From Misgurnus anguillicaudatus (lineage: Eukaryota; Chordata; Actinopteri; Cypriniformes; Cobitidae): a DNA stretch of 64,000 bases. Numbering within the stretch: position 1 is the stretch's first letter; every line of letters starts with the position of its first letter. Shown here one piece after another: positions 22,658 through 37,376 of this stretch. The notes below the pieces were generated by a model. It made no database searches and was not told the origin of the DNA. It saw only the letters and a program-made list of their open reading frames with translations. A program made the position numbers and the translations under genes. Location of the stretch: NCBI RefSeq assembly GCF_027580225.2, contig NC_073356.2, positions 9,997,001 to 10,061,000 of the forward strand, read 5' to 3'.

Positions 22658-22986
22658 CAGTGTTCCCCAATCTTTTTTCTGTCACGGCACAGTTTTAATA
22701 AGTAAAAAAACATACGGCACACCACTATACCAAAAAGCATTAAAAGAAATGCACAAACCTCTATTGCAATGCTTAAATGACTTGTTTAGCTGGAATATTT
22801 TACTATATAAAATGTAGAACTCACATTCAATGCAAGTACATTTGTTTTGATGAACACAAAGATTATATCCTGGCTGGAATTGATGACATTGACATACGCA
22901 GTTGTGATTTTTAATTTTTCGACAGCACACCAAACAAGGTGTCACGGCACACTAGTGTGCCACGGCACAGTGGTTGGGAAACACTG
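22658..22986. mobile_element. hAT MITE, perfect 8-bp duplication
   Basis: Left end CAGTGTTCCCCAA and right end TTGGGAAACACTG, flanked by CCATAGAT at 22650-22657 and 22987-22994. It also carries subterminal GTCACGGCACA at both ends. It lies between the RNase H and integrase remnants of the retrovirus. No coding capacity. Confidence 0.9.
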
Positions 22987-22994
22987 CCATAGAT

Positions 22995-23760
22995 GACACT
23001 TCTGAGCAGTAAGAGTTTCTCTGCCGTTCATGCGGCTGGCAACCGTAGCTGCCTGGTCAGCAAGGTATTCCCTTTAATCTCACTAGAAACTCCCTTCAGG
23101 TGGGCTTTTACCACAACCTGTTCCCGGGACATCTCAGGAAACCTCTCTGCTGCCAACCTGCTCGAGATTTATGCACAGCTCCACAGGCATAACAAAATAT
23201 TAAATATAAATGTTAGGTTTTTTTGTTACTAGCCAATTCACATTTTTTTGTGATTTTGCCTTTCCTTTTCCTTTTTGTCCACAAAAGATAAACATCATTG
23301 TAAATCAAATTGGAATTTTTAAGTGGCAAATTGTCTAAGAACACTTAATATTTGTATAATATCTATACAGCCACGATCATGGCGGTTTGGAATTGCTTCA
23401 GACAGACCAAGTAATATAGCTGGATTTGATGGTGTGCCTTCTTCAATGTCATAAGAGCAGCTCTCCCTAAAGAGATAAAGCATAAACAGAATATGGCAGA
23501 TAATGATGATCTTTTTGACCAAGCAAGGCCAAATACACTGCCTGAATCGCTCGTAAACAAGGCCCCAGCTTTGTAAAACAAAGTCAAGTTGTTGTGAGTA
23601 ATACCCATACAGTACAGACTTATTTCTATCTTCTTGTATTAAAACAGATGTCATATAACCCCTTTGTTCGTTTACATACCATTTAAAAGACTTTCTGTGA
23701 TTAATCATGCCAAGTGCAGGAGCTTCGCATAAGGCTTCTTTAAATCCCTCAAAAGCTATG
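22995..23760 (-). pseudogene. Retroviral RT-connection and RNase H remnant
   Basis: The minus-strand frame 23319-23708 begins with the tail of the RT connection: upstream codons give FEGFKEALCEAPALG, then KSFKWYVNEQRGY and SVLYGYYSQQLD. Nearer 23000-23130 there is VKAHLKGVSSEIKGN followed in another frame by ADQAATVASRM, the end of RNase H. At least two frame changes separate the pieces. Confidence 0.7.
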
Positions 23761-24179
23761 TTAGCTTCGGGAGTCTAGTTAACTGAGTCTTGGGCCTTTG
23801 GATTACCTTTTAACAAATTGTTTAAGGGTTGTGATTTTTCTGCATACCCTTTAATCCAATTATGACTGTAATTACATAAACCCAAAAAAAGAAAGATCTC
23901 AGCTCTTGAATAGTTGTTAATAAATGTTTTTTTTTTTATTGCCTCACAGCAACTAGGTGTTTTTTGTCTTTTACCCTGCGATACACTTTGAATTTGTCAA
24001 AGATTACTTCTGTCACTTCTGTTACTTCTTTATTGTACAAGAAATCAAACAGCCTGACGTCTCTCTCATGTTCAGTTTTTGTCTTCTGAACAAATCAATA
24101 TATCATATTGAATAATGACTGATGTTAAATCAAAATCTTTCAAATGTCTTTGATGTCTTAAAAGTCTTAAAAGTCTTTT

Positions 24180-24480
24180 GCAAAGACTGCTGAAATCAGG
24201 TTGACCTTAAATTGTAAAAGCAAATAATGATGGAATTTCTTTTACAATTGGTACAGACCAAACTCCATTAGTCATATCAAACACTGTAAACCATTTGTGT
24301 TCCGGTTAATTAAGCTGGAAATCGTTGATGAGTCAGACACAAGAGGTCTTATCTTATCAATGTATTGGTTTGCTTAGCTACTCTATAATCAACTGTGAGT
24401 CTCCATGATCCATAACTGCCATGTTACATTCAATTTCTGAATTGCAAATCTGAATTTCAATTAATCAACACATCCCAACC
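24180..24480 (-). pseudogene. Retroviral reverse transcriptase remnant
   Basis: In changing minus-strand frames I can read LTVDYRVAKQTN, then a motif-A-like FDMTNG...WSVPIVKEIPS and FAFTI. The order and spacing fit a retroviral polymerase, but stops interrupt every frame and the YxDD motif is not readable. Confidence 0.55.
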
Positions 24481-26077
24481 TAAACGGCTGAATAATGTCA
24501 CTTACTAAACTCTAACAGTGACTACATGTGGGACAAACTGAAAAATGAGAGGAAGATCTAAACATCACAAATGAGTTCACATTTATGTTACGAACCCCTG
24601 TTTAAAATAGGCTTGTTGGAAAAGGGTTAAGCAACATAAATGACACGTGACACTCACTCACACATCTCATTTCCCCTATTCTCGACAGGTGATTAAACTT
24701 AAATTATACTTAAACCAAAAAAACTTAAAACAGAGAAACATCAAAATAAAACACAAGTTATCTTGATTGGCCAACATCATGATGTACACAGAATTCACAG
24801 CTGCGTACCACACAGCAAAGCTGCTGCCTAGGCCATAACACCGTGTTTCTCTGAGAAATGTCAAAATTTCTCCTATTGTTTCTGTAATATGAATAGTTTA
24901 GTTTCTGATGTTAAAGAAACTTCTGTAAGAAAATCAGATGGAAAGATTGTTATCTCTGCTTCTTATCAATGAGAAATTAAAATATGTATTTAAAATATGG
25001 ACCCTAACAAATAGAGTAGGCCACACATAAGCACTCTCTCTTAAAGCTTTAAAGAGAGAAGAGAAAAGCTTATTGTTGTTTTGTTTTTGTTTCAGCAATT
25101 GCTGGAAGAACAGATACAGCGCCTCACAAACCCCCTCCTTCGCTCACACAAACGTTCAGTGATTTTCAACACTTTCATTTATCCTTCGTTTACAACTTGC
25201 AAATTCATTCCAAACTACTTACTGTTTTACCTTCCTACATCAAACCAAACCTAAAGGTTTATCCAAACATCTCTTTTGGCTCTATCGTCAGTTAAACGTT
25301 CACTCCTTAAAGTTTCACCAAGAACAACTTCTGCTCATGACAGATTGACTGAGACTATGTTGAACCCATCTCTGACCAATAAAGAAAAATAAATCTCTTT
25401 TAGAGCTTCCAAACAGTTAAAACTGATCATGGATTTAACATTCCCTACTTCCTTTGACCATCATAAACTTACTCATAAACTGAGCCCTCAACTCTATGAA
25501 AAACAGAACAAGAATGCGCCCTGTCTTTCACACACACCATTCGTATCTGAACATAAATTTATTAAGCATATTTTATTTAGTTAACAGAATGAGAGTTGAA
25601 ACACTTTACCCTTATTTTACCCATCAAAATTTTTGAAAAATAATCTGTTGTTGTGTACGCTCCTGTGGAGCTTAATGAAATAGTCCCTTTACCAGACAGT
25701 TGATAGCAGCTGTAATCTTAACACTAATTTGGAAGATTCACAAACTTATAATCCTGTCCCTTAACTGTTATGTTTATACATGGCAAATTTCGAAAAGCAA
25801 TTTCCTTAAACATTGTACAATCAAATGACACACATCATGTACATCATGGCATACTAACTGGCATTTGCAAAGGCAGATCTTCATTGCCAAGCACAGCATA
25901 GAAGTAGCAAAACCAAAATACTCATCTGAACTCACTAAGGACATGATTTACCCTTTTACAAACATCATTGTCTGTGTCAAAATCTGAAACTGGTTGTATC
26001 GATGTCACTACCAGTGTTGCATGCATTTAAAATCTGGTAAAACCGACGTAATTTGCTTTTGATCAACAAAGAGTTGT
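24481..26077 (-). other. Retrovirus internal region, probably upstream pol and gag, unreadable
   Basis: AT-rich, with no frame over about 60 codons that resembles a known protein. By position it should hold the rest of reverse transcriptase, protease and part of gag. It ends at the hAT insertion. Confidence 0.4.
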
Positions 26078-26838
26078 AACTTAAACAGTGGCGGCTGGTC
26101 ACTAGGGGCTAATATTGCTTTTAATGTTTTTTTACCTCCTGTGATTGGATCGTTTGAAGAGTCTCATAACCGCGTTGGAGATTGCTGTGTTAACTGATAG
26201 CTACAGTACAGATCAGTGAAAGCAAGTGAAATATCTTGAGATGAAGGAAAATATGCTTTTATCCTTACAAAATCACCCCATACAAGGTATTTAATTGATG
26301 AATAAATAAAGGATTAAGAAGCTTGGACCAGATCGACCAACGGAGTCAAATGATGGCAGTCTGTGTGCTCCACCACTTCTCATGGCAAACGGAGTTGGCT
26401 AGCTGGATATCATGTAAGTCTTCTTGAGTTTTATTTTTTCCCTGTTTGCTGTTTTAAAGTCTGAATGCATGATAGACGTGCACGAGATGAACTTTTGTGG
26501 CACGTTTGAGCTCGTGTTGCGTGGACATAATGAGAGCGAGTGCTGCTCATATAATCCGGTATATTACGTGGCTTGGTCAACTTTGTTGTTAGTTTTGTTG
26601 TTGTAGAGTTTAAAAAGCACCCACGAGAAAACCACTGTTTTTAAGGAAACTTCACGAACCGTGCATATTGAGCTGATGGACTGTATGTGCTATTGCTATA
26701 AAAGCAAAAAGAATCGCACGAGCCTGTGATTAGGCAACTTTAGTGTCTCTTTTTGTGTGTATTCGGTTGCGTTAAACGAAAAGTCTTTGACGGAGAAAAT
26801 TTAAGCAAGATAAAGAAAAATATGAGCGCCATTTTGGG

Positions 26839-28505
26839 GTGATTCTCTGAATTGGGTGCCCTTTAAGTCCCCCAAACTTACTTCAAAGATTTTCAATTAA
26901 AGGAAATCACAAAATGCATTTTAACGCTGTCAATTAATAGAACCAGGTGCTTTTGCATTATAATGCAACAAAAAATGCTTTTATTTTATTTTAATTTATA
27001 GATATGGGTTGCCTAAGTAGTAGACAACAAGCATGCTTGCATGTCCTCACTAACCATCATTACATTTTCATTGAATATCAAACACATAAAAACTGCAATT
27101 AATGCAAAATAGTTACTGCTAATGTAATCATACTTGGGTTTACTTTAACTAAAATATACGTATATAAAAATGCATTAATTATATATGAAATTGCAATATT
27201 TATACATGTCCTCCAGTTTGTTTTCAACCCCGTCACGCCATACTATTTACCCCCCTATAAAATATAACGGATCAATCCCTGTGGCATCACACCCAGAAAG
27301 TGATATCACACAAGTCTCTTGAAGAACATGCTGCAAAGAAAGACAAGTGTCAGAATCTTTTCTTACATTTATTTCATGTTTTTCACTGTCAGATTAAGAT
27401 TGTCAGGCTCAGCATTTCAACTCTGTTGTATTACTAAATGATAGTAAACAACAGTTTAAGAAGAATTAAATAATAGTTTTGGAAAACATTAAACTTGTAT
27501 GATTTCCTAAATGCCATGTGATGCTACTGTCTTAGTTAAGTACGGACTAACAGCTACTGTTAGGCAAAAACTTCAACCCCGTCACATTCAACCCCGTCAC
27601 ATTTTTATTATAACAGGGTTGAATCGTTGTGACGGGGTTGAATATTTGACACTTTTGAGTAGAGTACTCAATTGTAGACTTGTTATATTGTGATGTGACC
27701 TGTTAGAAATAATCGATTATGGTATTTTATGTTCAATAAAACCAAATGGAAAGATCGATTGATGTTTTTGATCAATTAATCCTTAATGCTTTTGATTTAA
27801 TGTTAAATACTTAATAAAATGTTTATTTCTTTTTGCCAAATTTAATAAAATAAAATTTTATTGAATGTGATATCATTAATTTTACAGGTAAGAAATCCAT
27901 GCTATATTAAATAATGATCATCACTTCAACCCTGTTATCATTTTCAACCCCGTTATGCTGAGTTCAACCCTGTTATTTGATAGTTTTTATTAATATTTTG
28001 GTGATAAAATGACAAATTAGGTCAATGTTTGTTTTGCTGTGTGCAGAATTTACAGGACAGTCTGAGAAAATATGAAAGCCTGATTAAATCCTAATGTTAA
28101 TGCATATTTTGTGATAAGATATGAAGACCAATGTTAGATACAGTTTTCATGACCTGATTTGGTATTCAAATGGTGAGTATTAAAAAATAAAATTCTAAAT
28201 GCAATAAATGATATCAAACAAGGGACATCTCAATGAAAAGCTTCTACAAGAATTTACTTGAAAATCTTTTTAAATCATATTTAAACAGGGTCCAAGTGGT
28301 CTGTGACGGGGTTGAACTCCAAAACAACTTTCAGTAAGAAAAAACACTCAATATTGATTAGAATTTCATGCCTGAGGTGGGAAAATGTATTTTCTTAAAG
28401 GTTTGACTAATCCACTATCACATGAAATGATCAAAAATATAACTATTTAAGGCATATATTTAAAAAAAAAGTTTGACCCAAAAGGCACCCATCTCAGAAT
28501 GACTC
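26839..28505. mobile_element. Element with CAACCCCGTCAC iterons, nested in hAT
   Basis: Imperfect inverted ends: GTGATTCTCTGAATTGGGTGCC at about 26839-26861 against GGCACCCATCTCAGAATGAC ending near 28503. The AT-rich interior carries about nine TTCAACCC(C/T)GT(C/T)A motifs in both orientations (near 27227, 27573, 27586, 27615, 27631, 27926, 27943, 27960 and 28303). Two facing sets flank 27600-27615. No coding capacity. The superfamily is unknown to me and exact ends are uncertain. Confidence 0.55.
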
Positions 28506-29168
28506 TTTGGCAGATTGCCCACACAACTCAACTAGAGAATGTAATTCCTATTTATGTCCAGTTGGTGGCAGTGTGTTGCTCAAATGACGCCCTGGTTTCT
28601 AAACATTCTCGCGATATTTTGATATCATACACTGATTGGTCTGCGCATGGCTGCTGAATTTAAACACTACAGGAGCGCTGCAACAAGACGCCTGTCTAAG
28701 GTAAAGATACAAAATCTAATGACAAGAGTCTGCATTAATCTGCCTTCATGCGTTTATTACATAAGATGGTTTCAGATGAGTTTAGTTCAATTCAGATTTT
28801 TACATGTTTATTGATATTTTAATCGCACTAGTATTTTGTTATTTGATTTGTTAATATTTGCCTGTTCAGCCTAAAGCTCCGTGTTTTATCGCCTCCGCTG
28901 TCACTGTGAGAAAAAAACATTAATTCATCTGCTTCACGTGAGGGTAAAGTGATGCACGGTCTCCGTTTATCTGTTCTCTAAACAAATGAATAAACACATT
29001 TGACTTGTATGCTCGTCTTGTAAGTTTATGATTAGAAATGGACATGTGAACGAAAATGAAAATAATTAAAACATGAAATGACGGATAATAAATGACTGTG
29101 AAGGACTCTTTACAACGCTGTTTTTCAAAAAAAAATGACGGAGATTGAAAATGTCTATCGCAACCCAC

Positions 29169-29201
<33 letters not shown>

Positions 29202-29232
29202 CGTGAGTGCGCGCGTGCGTGCATGAGTGCGT
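29169..29232. repeat. (CT)n(GT)n(GC-rich) microsatellite
   Basis: CTCTCTCTCTCTCTCTCT passes into GTGTGTGTGTGCGTGAGTGCGCGCG. Lies inside the hAT element. Confidence 0.9.
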
Positions 29233-29449
29233 GTGAATGATTACCTTGATATTAGTTAATTACAGATTCATAACAGTACATTTATTTCGTGCGTTTGATT
29301 TCAACTGTAACATTTTCAGCATTAAATGCTAATGATACTCATCACCTGATAAATGGCTATTAAGAGTACTGCATTACAGTAAAAGTTTGATTTTGAGTGT
29401 GTTTGCGTCCCCCCCAAATTTTTTAGCACCAGCCGCCACTGAACTTAAA

Positions 29450-30173
29450 CATAAGCCATTTTAGATTTTTGTTTATTTTCAAACTGAGCTTTAACTTTTG
29501 ACTATCTATCTTATAACCCCTTCAGCATTCCCTCCATAACTTCTTGAATCTTTATCTCTGTTATGTTTGTCTTGATTTTACATTTTCACTTTTCAATTTC
29601 TACATTTAGACAAAGTGACAAAAATCCAAGGGATACGCTTCGATTCTCGGGTTTTCATTTTTTGAATTTTACACGTTTCTTAACTCTTTAGATACGTCTT
29701 TAATATGTCTTTATTTTTACATTTATCTTGGAAACCTAAAGACCGCCCAACACTTTTGATGTTATATTATATTTGATGTTATATTAGCAACTGAATTTTT
29801 CTTTTTCTGCTTGTTTGATCTTAAAGCACTCTTTCAGCTGTTGTTTTAGCTTTTCAACTATATCATCTAGCTTTATTGATTTTTAACTATTAACTGACTG
29901 CTTCATTATCAAAGTAATATAATCTGACCAGTAGACAAGCTACCAACACAGTACGTACTGAATTTTCAAAAATGTCAGAACAGAACACACTCACTTTTGC
30001 TTTTGCTTAAGTGGATGAGTCAGGAGAGAGGACACCGGACCAGCCGAGGTTAATCCCCATCGTCACTCGCGGCTTGGAGTCAGAAGCCAGTGGTCTGGAA
30101 ACATTTCCATCTGGATGTGCGAGACAAAATCCCGACTCCTCGTTCGGATAGAGACAACAAAACTTGTTATTCT
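29450..30173 (-). other. Retrovirus leader/gag region, unreadable
   Basis: Continues the internal region after the hAT insertion up to the primer site. A short GC-rich stretch at 30010-30150 follows the primer site in the element's sense. No gag domain recognised. Confidence 0.4.
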
Positions 30174-30191
30174 ATCCTGCCGACTACGCCA
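30174..30191 (-). other. Primer-binding site of the endogenous retrovirus
   Basis: The minus strand reads TGGCGTAGTCGGCAGGAT, four bases downstream of the LTR end (CTAACA). The TGG start complements a tRNA CCA end. I cannot assign the tRNA with confidence. Confidence 0.6.
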
Positions 30192-30458
30192 AAACTGTTA
30201 GATCTGGGGCCTCATTTATAAAACTTTGCGTAGGATTTGCGTCAGAAGTGGCGTACGGATGAAACATAGGAAGCGCGTACGCACAGAAATATTCGGATTT
30301 ATAAAACTGTGCGCACGCACATCCTACGCATTTTTCCCTTAATAAATCACAATCAATTCTAAATGTAGCGCAGCTTTTGCAGCTTCATGACACGCCCATA
30401 GTTGTCCATAAATAGTCCGTGAAACGCCCACAAGTTAATATGCATTGATTGCGAAATC

Positions 30459-30766
30459 ATGGCAAACACAGAGAGGAAATAAAAAAAACACGTAATTTCA
30501 CTCAATGTGAAGTAGAAGTTATCGTTGGCGAGGTGGAAAAGAGGAGAAAAATGTTGTTTGGAGGGCACAGTGTGGGCATTACTAATGCCAAAAAAGGCAA
30601 TTGAGTGGCAAACGGTGGCAGACTCCGTAAATGCTGTAGCCTCACAACCTCGGACCGTGGCCGAAATAAAAAAGAAATGGTCGGACTCGGACATCAAAGT
30701 CGAGGCACAAAAACGTCTAGCACTCCATCGCCAGAGTGTGTCTGCCACGGGCGGGGGAAAAGGGGA
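30459..30766 (+). pseudogene. Harbinger Myb/SANT-like DNA-binding protein remnant
   Basis: Begins at an ATG at 30459, hits a stop after MANTERK in an A run, then reads FTQCEVEVIVGEVEKRR and FGGHSVGIT in one frame. After a further shift near 30595 it reads EWQTVADSVNAVASQ, RTVAEIKKKWSD and RLALHRQSVSATGGGKG. This is the N-terminal tri-helix of the Myb-like partner protein that Harbinger elements encode beside their transposase. Only the DNA-binding part is left and it has two frameshifts. Confidence 0.75.
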
Positions 30767-30943
30767 CATTGTTCAGTGCAAATGTAATTTCTTGTTGCTT
30801 TCTGAATAGTTGAGACATACGCCATACATTGTTTTATCAAAAATAAAACACACTAAAGGCATATGCATGAATACCATAATTCCGTAGATTATGAAGATAT
30901 GGTTTACTATGAAAACAACTTTCCCCAGATGACAATTAATACA

Positions 30944-31012
30944 TCTATCTATTTATTTATCTATCTATCTGTATATCTCCTTAATTATCTATCTATCTGT
31001 CTATGTAATTGC
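30944..31012. repeat. Imperfect (ATCT)n tract
   Basis: ATCTATCTATTTATTTATCTATCTATCTG and more, also found at 34819-34890 in Harbinger element 2. It is part of the shared element. Confidence 0.8.
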
Positions 31013-31434
31013 ATCTATATCTGCTCCGCCAGACGGACACATTGACGAGAATATCAGTTTTGTACGTTATTTCGTTCTGTGAACTATATTCTTTATGAGG
31101 ATGAATTGAACAACATGCCAATATTATTGCAGAACATATTTCACTTTTCTTTTAGCAAATATGTGTTCATTCGAATTTTCGATTGATTTATTTTTTTGTT
31201 TCACTGCTGATCGATCAAACGGGTGTTCGTGTAGGCTGTTAATTGTAAGACTTGCTTTGTGAAGTCCTCATGTTATTTATGAGAGGCAGTGTTGTCTTTT
31301 TCACTGTGTCGCCATTTCTCATTTCACCCGTTTTTATGCGTACGCCTTGGTCAGAGCTTGCGTGACGGACAGCACATTTTCCCGTCACGTTTGCTTTTTA
31401 TAAATAACAACTATTGCGTAGAGAGTGGCGTACG

Positions 31435-32481
31435 CAGTGGCGTGTTTACCCACCACGCAAACCACGCAATTGCATGGGGCCCCACGGGCTTGGGGGGCCC
31501 CCTACTGGCCACAAGGTGTGCGAAAGTATGTTACGTTTATTCAGACCCAAATCTAAGGTACGTATAAAGCATGCACGAGCAAGATATGTGCGAGTCTGTA
31601 CGCAGAATAATATTTGCGCGCATCCTTGTGAGGGCACACATAGGCTACTTCATGAGCGAAACTCTACGGGAAAACGCACCTCTGCTCAGCGCTCACAAAT
31701 GCAGCCACACAAGTGCTGGAATGAGCGCTCCCTCGACTCTCTCTGCTCTCGTAACTGCACAACATTCACTCTATGGTCAAGTTTACTTTAAAGACTTTAA
31801 GCTTCACACCTGTGATTGGTGACACGCATTTTTTGTTCCACGCTCGTACAGGTATAAACATGATAAAGACACCACGCAGGGGTTTTAAACATGTCGAAAA
31901 TAGATAAATCATATTCTGTATCTCATTATTGTCATCAAATCTCATCTTTAGTGTTTGTCTAGTCTATATGCTTGTTGTATCTCACAGTAAGTTTGGTTTT
32001 ACAATATGAACATGAGAGTTATGTGATTCCCATCCATAAATTCAAGCAATAACCAACTTACAATGTTGTTTGCTGGTGTTTGTTAGTTCGGTTTGTTAGA
32101 TCAGTCTGAATCATAATATAATGCTTCCTCTTTTTCCTCATTTAGTTTTTTTAGTAAGATGTCAGACACTGAAGTTGCAGTATTAATAACATTGTTTAAA
32201 TACATCCTAAAAGACATTTGCGAGCAAAAAAATATATCTGAGAGGGGCGTGAAATTTTTTTTTTCAACCAAGAATTTTTGTCATACCAAACTGTAACAAT
32301 TTAGTGTTATTTTAAGCAGTGTAAAACAAAATAAACCCGGTTTATATGTATCTCACTTAATTCTATATACTGAATATTATTGTTGTGCAATTCAAATGAA
32401 AAACCTTGGGCAATGCTGGGGCATGGGGGGCCCGGTTCTTGGACTTTGCTTAGGGCCCCCAAAATGGTAAACACGCCACTG
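31435..32481. mobile_element. hAT element nested in Harbinger 1
   Basis: TIRs CAGTGGCGTGTTTACC and GGTAAACACGCCACTG, flanked by the perfect 8-bp duplication GGCGTACG (31427-31434 and 32482-32489). The empty site is preserved in Harbinger 2 near 35350-35358. It contains a GGGGCCC-rich segment near each end and no transposase. Confidence 0.9.
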
Positions 32482-32641
32482 GGCGTACGCCTTCTTTTGT
32501 GCGTACGCAACGTTTATAAATGAGGCCCCTGGTCTCCACACCACAGACAAATAAAAAACGATCCAGCCCCGGACACCAGGGGCCTCATTTATAAAACTTT
32601 GCGTAGGATTTGCGTCAGAAGTGGCGTACGGATGAAACATA

Positions 32642-34243
<1,602 letters not shown>

Positions 34244-34435
34244 TAGGACGGGCGTACGCACAGAAATATTCGGATTTATAAAACCGTGCGCACGCACATC
34301 CTACGCATTTTTCCCTTAATAAATCACAATCAATTCTAAATGTAGCGCAGCTTTTGCGGCTTCATGACACGCCCATAGTTGCCCATAAATAGTCCGTCAA
34401 ACGCCCACAAGTTAATATGCATTGATTGCGAAATC

Positions 34436-34562
34436 ATGGCAAACACATAGAGGAAATAAAAAAAAACGTAAATTCACTCAATGTGAAGTAGAAGTTATCG
34501 TTGGCGAGGGGGAAAAGAGGAGAAAAACGTTGTTTGGAGGGCACAGTGTGGGCATTACGCAT
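34436..34562 (+). pseudogene. Myb-like remnant in Harbinger 2
   Basis: Parallel to 30459-30580: FTQCEVEVIVGEGEKRRK and FGGHSVGIT in one frame. The rest of the domain has been deleted. Confidence 0.6.
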
Positions 34563-36260
34563 TGTGATGGGGCATTTTATTTCCATTCATTTAATTGCAT
34601 CTGACAAGCTACAGATGTCGGTAATAATCGACGTGGAAATGGGACATTGTTCAGCGCAAATGTAATTTCTTGTTGCGTCCTGAATGTTTGAGTCATACGC
34701 CATACATTATTTTATCAAAAATAAAACACACTAAAGGCATATGCATGAATACCATAATTCCGTAGATTATGAAGATATGGTTTACTATGAAAACAACTTT
34801 CCCCAGTGGACAATTAATACATCTATCTATTTATTTATCTATCTATCTAACTATACATCTCCTTAATTATCTATCTATCTGTCTATGTAATTGCATCTAT
34901 ATCTGCTCCGCCAGACGGACACATTGACAAGAATATCAGTTTTGTACATTATTTCGTTCTGTTAACTATATTCGTTATGAGGATGAATTGCACAACATGC
35001 CAATATTATTGAAGAACATATTTCACTTTTCTTTTAGCAAATATGTGTTCATTTGAATTTTTGTTGTAATTTTCGATTTATTTATTTAGTTTCACTGCTG
35101 ATCGATCAAACGGGTGTTCGTGTAGGCTGTTAATTGTAAGACTTGCTTTGTGAAGTCTTCATGTTATTTATGAGGGGTAGTGTTGTCATTTTTACTTTCA
35201 CTTTCACGTGTTTCTTCCATCTGCCGTCGGTGTCGCCATTTCTCATTTCACCCGTTTTTGTGCGTACGCCTGGGTCAGAGCTTGCGTGACGGACAGCACA
35301 TTTTCCCGTCAAGTTTGCTTTTTATAAATAACAACTATTGCGTAGAGAGTGGCGTACGCCTTCTTTTGTGCGTACGCAACGTTTATAAATGAGGCCCCAA
35401 ATCACGTCAGAAAATATAAGTTTACTTTGTTAAAGTATTTGTCAGATATAAGGCTGATCAATCGTTGCTAGAGGAGAGCATAAACAGAGTCGTAAACAGA
35501 GTCGTGAGACGGAGGTTTTAGATGATAAAATAGAACAGAGTTTTATTGATGGACAATAGTTTCAGTTGCATATGCCTCAATGTTCAAACCTCGTCCACCC
35601 CAGGAATACAGCATGCACTTGTTATATCCAAAATTGCTCAGCTGTAACATCCCTTAGAACTTGGGCTTTCATAAACATTCTCTTTATCTATCTTGTTTAC
35701 ACACAGACAGAACAGCTCTATGAAACTTCCCAAATGTGAAACTGAACCACCAAGAGACATATAAAATATAGAAATACAATGAATTAATGAGTGATATAAT
35801 AAAATACAGAAATATAATAATGAATGAATAATGAATAAAAAACAATAATGAATAAATGAATTAATAAACAATAATGTAATAATAAAATTGATAATAATTA
35901 AATTGATAATGATAAAATAATATTAAATAATCAAATACAATAATTAAATGGATAATAACTAATGATCATGATGATTATGTAAACAAATGATTAAAGATAA
36001 AAAAACACTATAATAAAAACATTCTGCACGTGAGGATCTAACACAAACGGTACAAATCAAAGAATACAAACACAGAATAGACAAGCATTTCTATAACACT
36101 AACTCTAGTCTCAATGTTGATTTAGCTTATAGCTGAAATATCAAGTAATCTCCTATGATGGTCTCGACAGTTTACACACATGATACAAACTGATTTTATA
36201 CAAAACTCATATTTTCTTGTCATGTCACTTGTGTTTTGTGACAATCACTTACATCATACA

Positions 36261-37370
36261 GTACAGTATACAGCGAATCAGACGTCAATCATCTTGGACT
36301 TTCTTCAATCTGTGCTACAGTGTTTCTGGAGATTGCGCGCATTTGTGACTGACGAAGAACAGGTCACGCGAATATAATGGTGGTTACATGTGTGAAGTTT
36401 TGCTTTTAGTTAAAAGATTAGTAAATTCATATCCACGTCATCCTTTTCAGCGTGTTTCAATCTACATAGGCTACGAGTAAAACCTCATCAGATGATTCAG
36501 TTTTTGAATTCATTCAAACTGATTCGCGAACAAATTCAAAACGTTTGGCCCATTTGCTTTGCAAAGAATGACTCAAAAGACTCAGTTATTTGCAATACTT
36601 TTAAAGGAATCGACTCAAACGAGTCGCGAATGGCCCAGAAACACGAGACGGCAATTTAAAAATAAAATACACAAAAACAGTAACGAAGGAACACCGCATA
36701 GTGTAACGAAGTGAAAGTTTATTTTAAAAAGTAAAAGTAAATTTATTTTTTTCCACCTCGGAAGGGCAACTTGAGTCGAGAAGGGCATATGGGCAGTTGC
36801 CCGGGCAACCCCCCGTGCACATCCCTCTTCTGATCTAATAAAGCAAATGAAAATGAAAAGGCTGCAACAAACTAAATTATTATTTGGAAGGCCAGCAAAA
36901 TATGAGCAGACAAAGAGAAGGAGGGAAGGGGAGAGTTATGGTTATGCAGCAAATAGCCTACAATATGAGATGCAATACAGCTACCAATTATTCAAACCTA
37001 CACTACTGTTCAAAAGTTTAAGGTCACTTGACTAAAATGTTAACTATGGTCTTAAAAATCATTTAATCTGAAGGTGCATGGTTAAATGCTTGAAATTACT
37101 TTTGTAGACCAAAAATATAGCTGTGCCAAACTGACTAATTTAGCTAATAATTATTAGAAAACCAAAAATGTATTTTTGAAATAGATGACTTACACTGAAT
37201 ATTGAAGAAAAATCAGCCAATAAGAGCCCATCTTATATATAAACTCCTTCTATGCTCTTAAAAATTCATCCTTAATTGAAAATTTAAGAAGCTTCTTGAA
37301 AAAAGATGACACAGTTTTGCAGTTTTTAGGCAAAGGGTGACTTACACTTCAGATGATGAAATGTAACCAT
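36261..37370. other. Repeat debris between retrovirus and zinc-finger gene
   Basis: Near 36735-36825 a GGGCAACTTGAGTCGAGAAGG segment resembles a transposon end. At about 37000-37330 ACTGTTCAAAAGTTTAAGGTCACTTG and its weak inverse AAGGGTGACTTACACTTCAG bound a ~330-bp MITE-like piece. No gene seen. Confidence 0.4.
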
Positions 37371-37376
37371 TGATTT
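37371..37376 (-). terminator. Candidate polyadenylation signal of the zinc-finger gene
   Basis: The complement reads AATAAA about 270 bp after the stop codon. Another AATAAA complement lies near 37451. Either could serve; the sequence alone does not decide. Confidence 0.35.

Larger units (their letters stand above)
26086..29441. mobile_element. 3.4-kb hAT transposon in the retrovirus
   Basis: TIRs CAGTGGCGGCTGGT and ACCAGCCGCCACTG, flanked by the perfect 8-bp duplication AACTTAAA (26078-26085 and 29442-29449). The 8-bp duplication and CAGTG ends are diagnostic for hAT. No transposase frame is intact. It contains a further element with inverted ends at about 26839-28505. Confidence 0.9.
30207..32528. 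mobile_element. PIF/Harbinger element 1
   Basis: TIRs GGGCCTCATTTATAAA and TTTATAAATGAGGCCC, with a 3-bp duplication CTG (30204-30206 and 32529-32531) that matches the uninterrupted left LTR. It carries a Myb-like gene remnant on the plus strand and no readable DDE transposase, so it is non-autonomous. Subterminal GCGTACGC motifs are repeated near both ends. A hAT is nested at 31435-32481. Confidence 0.9.
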
